In this document: positions 23,350 through 25,932 of the stretch, in pieces
Layout: each line of letters begins with the position of its first letter
How positions within the stretch are numbered: position 1 is the first letter of the stretch
Source of the DNA: Izemoplasma sp964435595
GTDB taxonomy: Bacteria; Bacillota_I; Bacilli_A; Izemoplasmatales; Izemoplasmataceae
Direction: 5' to 3'
Length of the DNA: 25,932 nucleotides
NCBI GenBank assembly: GCA_964435595.1
Contig: CAYSZV010000024.1
Coordinates: 1 to 25,932, forward strand
The notes under the pieces: model-generated
Seen by the model: the letters and a program-made list of their open reading frames with translations, nothing else
Told to the model about the DNA's origin: nothing
Database searches by the model: none
Position numbers and translations under genes: made by a program

Positions 23350-23378
23350 ATTATACCTCAAAAATTATTCTATTACAA
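23350..23378 (-). promoter_or_regulatory. Promoter of ABC-ABC-RDD operon with overlapping palindrome
   Basis: On the minus strand TTGTAA (23378-23373), a 17-nt spacer and TATAAT (23355-23350). The perfect palindrome GTATAATccATTATAC (23341-23356) covers the -10 and the expected transcription start. Confidence 0.65.
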
Positions 23379-23416
23379 ATAAAATTATTTTAAATTATTT
23401 TGTTTGCAAAGAAACT

Positions 23417-23440
23417 AAAAGGAGCACAAAGTATGCTCCT
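23417..23440 (-). terminator. Rho-independent terminator of gene ending at 23482
   Basis: A 7-bp stem (aggagca / tgctcct) with a 7-nt loop, followed by TTTT on the minus strand. Confidence 0.75.
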
Positions 23441-23481
23441 AAAAAAGTACTAGTAGCTTTCCCTTTAACAGCACATTTAAA

Positions 23482-24093
23482 CTATATTGTTAACATCAAG
23501 AAACCAGTAAAAGCAAGATTATTCGGTCTTAATGATAAGTCTACTTCTTTTTTCATTTTGTTAATCGCAGTCCGATACTTTTTGTACAAAGTGTAACTCG
23601 GATCAGACTCATATTTCATATTCAAATCCAAATGTGCAATCACTTTTTTTACTACAGTTGGTTTCATAAACACATCTTTTTTTGGATATGCATATACTCT
23701 ATAAACAGAAATAATAGGCCATTTTGCCAATCTGTGCTCTTTTAACAGAGTATAAAGTGTATAAAACCCACTTTTTTCATGTCCATATAGTAAATCTGAT
23801 ACTCCATCAACAAATCGTCTTTTTTCAGAATTGGTAAAATCTGCACACATATCTCTAAATCTCATTTTTTCAAATACTGATACAAGAGAACTTGACGAAA
23901 CAACTTTAGAAACCTCTTTAAAAACTCTACTCCCTTTTTTTAGATATTCTTCTGTTAGTACGTCGTTAATATAAGTAGTGTGTTTTTCTACATTATGTTT
24001 CTTAGAAACTTTCTTAAATTCCGCAGATTTGAACCCTTCTGGATGTTTTTCCAGAAACTCAGATTCTAATTTCTTTAATTTTTCAATGTTCAT
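23482..24093 (-). CDS. Conserved hypothetical protein, basic, helical
   Basis: A soluble 203-residue protein, rich in Lys, with no signal peptide or TM segment. The middle has a distinctive block, HRLAKWPIISVYRVYAYP then KKDVFMKPTVVKKV (about 127-160), that I believe recurs in a family of uncharacterised bacterial proteins with a KWP...P...F.KPT pattern; I cannot name it. The ATG at 24093 has GGAGGTG 6 nt upstream; the earlier in-frame ATG lacks one. It is downstream of the nuclease-like gene and is separated from it by a terminator, so the two are not clearly one operon. Confidence 0.7.
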   Translation of the reverse strand: MNIEKLKKLESEFLEKHPEGFKSAEFKKVSKKHNVEKHTTYINDVLTEEYLKKGSRVFKEVSKVVSSSSLVSVFEKMRFRDMCADFTNSEKRRFVDGVSDLLYGHEKSGFYTLYTLLKEHRLAKWPIISVYRVYAYPKKDVFMKPTVVKKVIAHLDLNMKYESDPSYTLYKKYRTAINKMKKEVDLSLRPNNLAFTGFLMLTI

Positions 24094-24144
24094 AAAACAC
24101 CTCCAGCCACTCAATATTATATCATATAAATCTCATATTGTAAT

Positions 24145-24173
24145 AAAAAATCCAGTCTAAATGACTGGATTTT
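24145..24173 (-). terminator. Rho-independent terminator of nuclease-like gene
   Basis: An 11-bp stem (aaaatccagtc / gactggatttt) with a 5-nt loop and a T-run on the minus strand. Confidence 0.85.
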
Positions 24174-24182
24174 AATTCTTTT

Positions 24183-24899
24183 CTAAACCAATTCGTATCT
24201 TCCGTATTTCTCTTGTTCTGTTACAACGAATACACGTACTCTATATTGGTAAACCAAACTTGCTACTAAGCTATTAGGATTTGTTTCTAATAATTCTTTA
24301 TGTTGTCTTGACCCTTCAAAAATCAAGATTGCTGGACGGATGTCATCTTTTGTATGATAATAATCAAATCTATTCCCATCATTACTTGTGAAATCAGCAA
24401 TTAATTGTTTTCTTGAAATCAAGTTTGCTTTCGTGATTATTTCAAACACAGTTTTAATCAATGATTCTTGAGATTTCATTCTTTTACAGTTGATTAAATA
24501 CACTTTGTTTGCTGTTTCTGTTACCAAATCAATTAATCCAACTTTGATATCTGAATCCACTGATTGTCTTTTTACAGGAACTTCATAGTCTACGATATGT
24601 CCAATTTCACGATCTAGATATCCATCTAGTCCATTGTATTTAATCGCATACATTTGTCTTTCAAATTCTTCGTCTAAATCCCCAATTTCTGTACCATCAT
24701 GTCCTTGTACAGCATATCCTTCATGGTTTTTCACTAGTTCATCTCTAAAATCTTTAAATGCTATTCTAGAAAAATTAACACGTTGCTTGATAAATTCGTC
24801 TACTACTGCTTTATCGTGAGCATACCCTTCTTCATTGTCTTCTTTACTGAATAAATTATAGATTTCATATAGTTTGTAATCTTTGCCATTGAACTTCAT
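24183..24899 (-). CDS. Unknown protein with PD-(D/E)XK nuclease-like core
   Basis: A soluble 238-residue protein. Residues about 78-160 have the look of a PD-(D/E)XK nuclease fold: a Glu-bearing helix (EEFERQMYAIKYN), then VGLIDLV with Asp124 at a strand end, then KVYLINCKR (132-140), then a Ser/Gln/Glu-started helix (SQESLIKTVFEIITKA). In active enzymes the third element reads (D/E)-x-K; here it is Asn137-Cys-Lys139, so the acidic ligand is missing or shifted. It may be an inactive or altered member. GAGAGGA lies before the ATG at 24899. No methylase or helicase is beside it. Fold assignment is from pattern only. Confidence 0.6.
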   Translation of the reverse strand: MKFNGKDYKLYEIYNLFSKEDNEEGYAHDKAVVDEFIKQRVNFSRIAFKDFRDELVKNHEGYAVQGHDGTEIGDLDEEFERQMYAIKYNGLDGYLDREIGHIVDYEVPVKRQSVDSDIKVGLIDLVTETANKVYLINCKRMKSQESLIKTVFEIITKANLISRKQLIADFTSNDGNRFDYYHTKDDIRPAILIFEGSRQHKELLETNPNSLVASLVYQYRVRVFVVTEQEKYGRYELV

Positions 24900-25031
24900 T
24901 GTTATCGCATCCTCTCTTATTAAAAAAATGAGTTGTTCTGTGTTATTTATTATTATACAAAAAAAGCGCAGAAATTACACTCTTTTTGCCACAGATTTGT
25001 CACTTTGTATATTTTGTACAAAGATATGATT

Positions 25032-25748
25032 TTATTTCAAAACTTTACGTAGCCATTCAATACTCAAAGGAAGCCAATTTTGATAATGTGAATCTGCTAC
25101 ATAAGAATCTCCCCATGAAACAGATTCATCCCCTAATGATAGTCCGTGTTGTCCATCTCTAAAAACGTGTATCTCAAAAGGAATCAATCTTTTACTTAGT
25201 TCATTTGCTAACCATAAGGAAGTATCAACTGGAACCAAATCGTCTTTAAAAGTATGGAATAAGAACGTCTCAGGAAACTTCGCGTCTACTTGTACTGTAG
25301 GAAAATCCCATCCATGTCTTTTGCTTCCAATAAATGCACCATATCCTAAAATCAAAGCATTTGGTCGCACAACTTTACTAGCTCCTAATTGTGAACCTAA
25401 ATGGCCCCCAGCACTAAATCCTATGCAAGCTATTTTATCTTCAAAGACATACCATTCTTCTGCATTTTTCTTAATCAATGATAGAGCTTCTTCTGCATCT
25501 TCTAGTGGTCTTGGAAACTGTGCTTGTTCTTTTAAGCTATACTGTAATACAAAGGCATTGTATCCAGCTTTCATATAAGCAAGTGCAATTGGTTCCCCTT
25601 CTCTATCACTACAAAACTCATATCCTCCACCTGGCAAAATTAAGATTCCAGGCTTTTTCTTCATCTGTTCCATTTCATTTGACGGATATTGAATATATGT
25701 TGTTAACGTTACATCTTTATTCGATAATTTAATAGTTTCAATTTTCAT
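25032..25748 (-). CDS. Alpha/beta hydrolase, Aes/acetyl-xylan-esterase-like
   Basis: A 238-residue cytoplasmic serine hydrolase, without signal peptide. It has the oxyanion-hole motif PGGGYEF (39-45), the nucleophile elbow GFSAGGH with Ser112, an acid in TFKDDLVP (Asp169 or Asp170) and the catalytic His201 in GQHGLSLG. This layout fits the BD-FAE/XynB-like esterases that deacetylate sugars or xylan oligosaccharides; the precise substrate cannot be read. AGAGGTG precedes the ATG. It is a single gene. With uidA it hints that imported plant or host glycan fragments are used. Confidence 0.9.
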   Translation of the reverse strand: MKIETIKLSNKDVTLTTYIQYPSNEMEQMKKKPGILILPGGGYEFCSDREGEPIALAYMKAGYNAFVLQYSLKEQAQFPRPLEDAEEALSLIKKNAEEWYVFEDKIACIGFSAGGHLGSQLGASKVVRPNALILGYGAFIGSKRHGWDFPTVQVDAKFPETFLFHTFKDDLVPVDTSLWLANELSKRLIPFEIHVFRDGQHGLSLGDESVSWGDSYVADSHYQNWLPLSIEWLRKVLK

Positions 25749-25765
25749 ACAATCACCTCTGGTTT

Positions 25766-25794
25766 ATTATATTACATTTGCGCTTTCTTGTCTT
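25766..25794 (-). promoter_or_regulatory. Promoter of alpha/beta hydrolase gene
   Basis: On the minus strand AAGACA (25794-25789), a 17-nt spacer and TATAAT (25771-25766). Confidence 0.6.
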
Positions 25795-25858
25795 CCTCTT
25801 TACTAAATATATTATTTATCTGCCGAATATTTTTGTCATTCAAATTCGTATCTCCCTG

Positions 25859-25867
25859 TGATATAAT
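25859..25867 (+). promoter_or_regulatory. Extended -10 promoter of last gene
   Basis: TGaTATAAT lies about 30 nt upstream of the start codon at 25898; TTCAAA (25839-25844) could be a weak -35. Confidence 0.6.
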
Positions 25868-25897
25868 ATAGATAAGTAAAATGAGGGGGGATTAATT

Positions 25898-25932
25898 ATG
25901 AAAAAGAAAGCCACAGTGATTGTTCTTGCAAT
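25898..25932 (+). CDS. Start of a gene cut by the window edge
   Basis: An ATG at 25898 with a strong AGGGGGG 7 nt upstream begins MKKKATVIVLA and leaves the window. The basic start followed by hydrophobic residues suggests a signal peptide or TM anchor. Nothing more can be said. Confidence 0.7.
   Translation, partial: MKKKATVIVLA

Noticed and set aside
24971..24981. Further XRE operator half-site (TTACAC; also near 5775)
   Set aside because: Only half of the palindrome is present, and such AT-rich hexamers are expected by chance.
25003..25023. Stem-loop ctttgta / tacaaag as terminator of the hydrolase gene
   Set aside because: The stem is AT-rich and no U-tract follows on the minus strand.
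1..25932. Mycoplasma-type code with TGA as Trp
   Set aside because: Conserved Trp positions use TGG, and TGA ends the gene at 8787.

Overview
The window is low-GC (about a third G+C) Firmicutes/Mollicutes-type DNA. It carries AGGAGG-type ribosome binding sites, sigma-A promoters (many with an extended -10, TGnTATAAT) and U-tract hairpin terminators. Trp is read from TGG and TGA is used as a stop (e.g. 8785-8787), so the code is standard and this is not a Mycoplasma/Spiroplasma. Acholeplasma/Izemoplasma/Haloplasma-like lineages fit best; that assignment is inference. A 10-N scaffold gap at 16751-16760 marks this as a draft, probably metagenomic, assembly.

Layout. (1) 1-1465, minus: an XRE regulator, a CPBP intramembrane protease and an unidentified membrane protein (cut by the window edge) form one operon with two tandem palindromic operators over its promoter. 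(2) 1628-3310, plus: intracellular beta-glucuronidase (uidA) with its own promoter and terminator. (3) 3576-5688, minus: a short LytTR DNA-binding regulator, a two-TM lipoprotein and a membrane-anchored protein, which resembles a LytTR regulatory system with an unfamiliar membrane partner. (4) 5866-7083, minus: ylbF-ylbG, then rpsP-khpA from a separate promoter. (5) 7253-9922, plus: exported thioredoxin domain fused to a CcdA-type membrane domain, a small unknown protein and a cysteine desulfurase. (6) 9950-12037, minus: a pfkA-type phosphofructokinase with a translationally coupled UPF0223 protein, then rsuA; a cre-like site lies upstream of the pfkA promoter. (7) 12343-13589, plus: def and a short-type transaldolase. 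(8) 13630-18315, minus: three single genes, namely a YwaF/TMEM164-like membrane protein, an Acr3/bile-acid-symporter-fold permease, and a SERCA-type Ca2+ ATPase broken by the gap. (9) 18394-23322, minus: two ABC-ATPase/FtsX-permease fusions plus an RDD membrane protein. (10) 24093-25748, minus: an unknown basic protein, a candidate PD-(D/E)XK-fold protein and an alpha/beta hydrolase; a new plus-strand gene begins at 25898.

Most of the content is housekeeping or common accessory material. The items most worth a second look are the LytTR/lipoprotein operon, the thioredoxin-CcdA/desulfurase operon, the dual-operator XRE/CPBP operon, the nuclease-like protein with Asn at the usual Glu position, and the 70-bp artefact that breaks the Ca2+ ATPase. 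I see no CRISPR array, tRNA, rRNA, transposase or phage gene.
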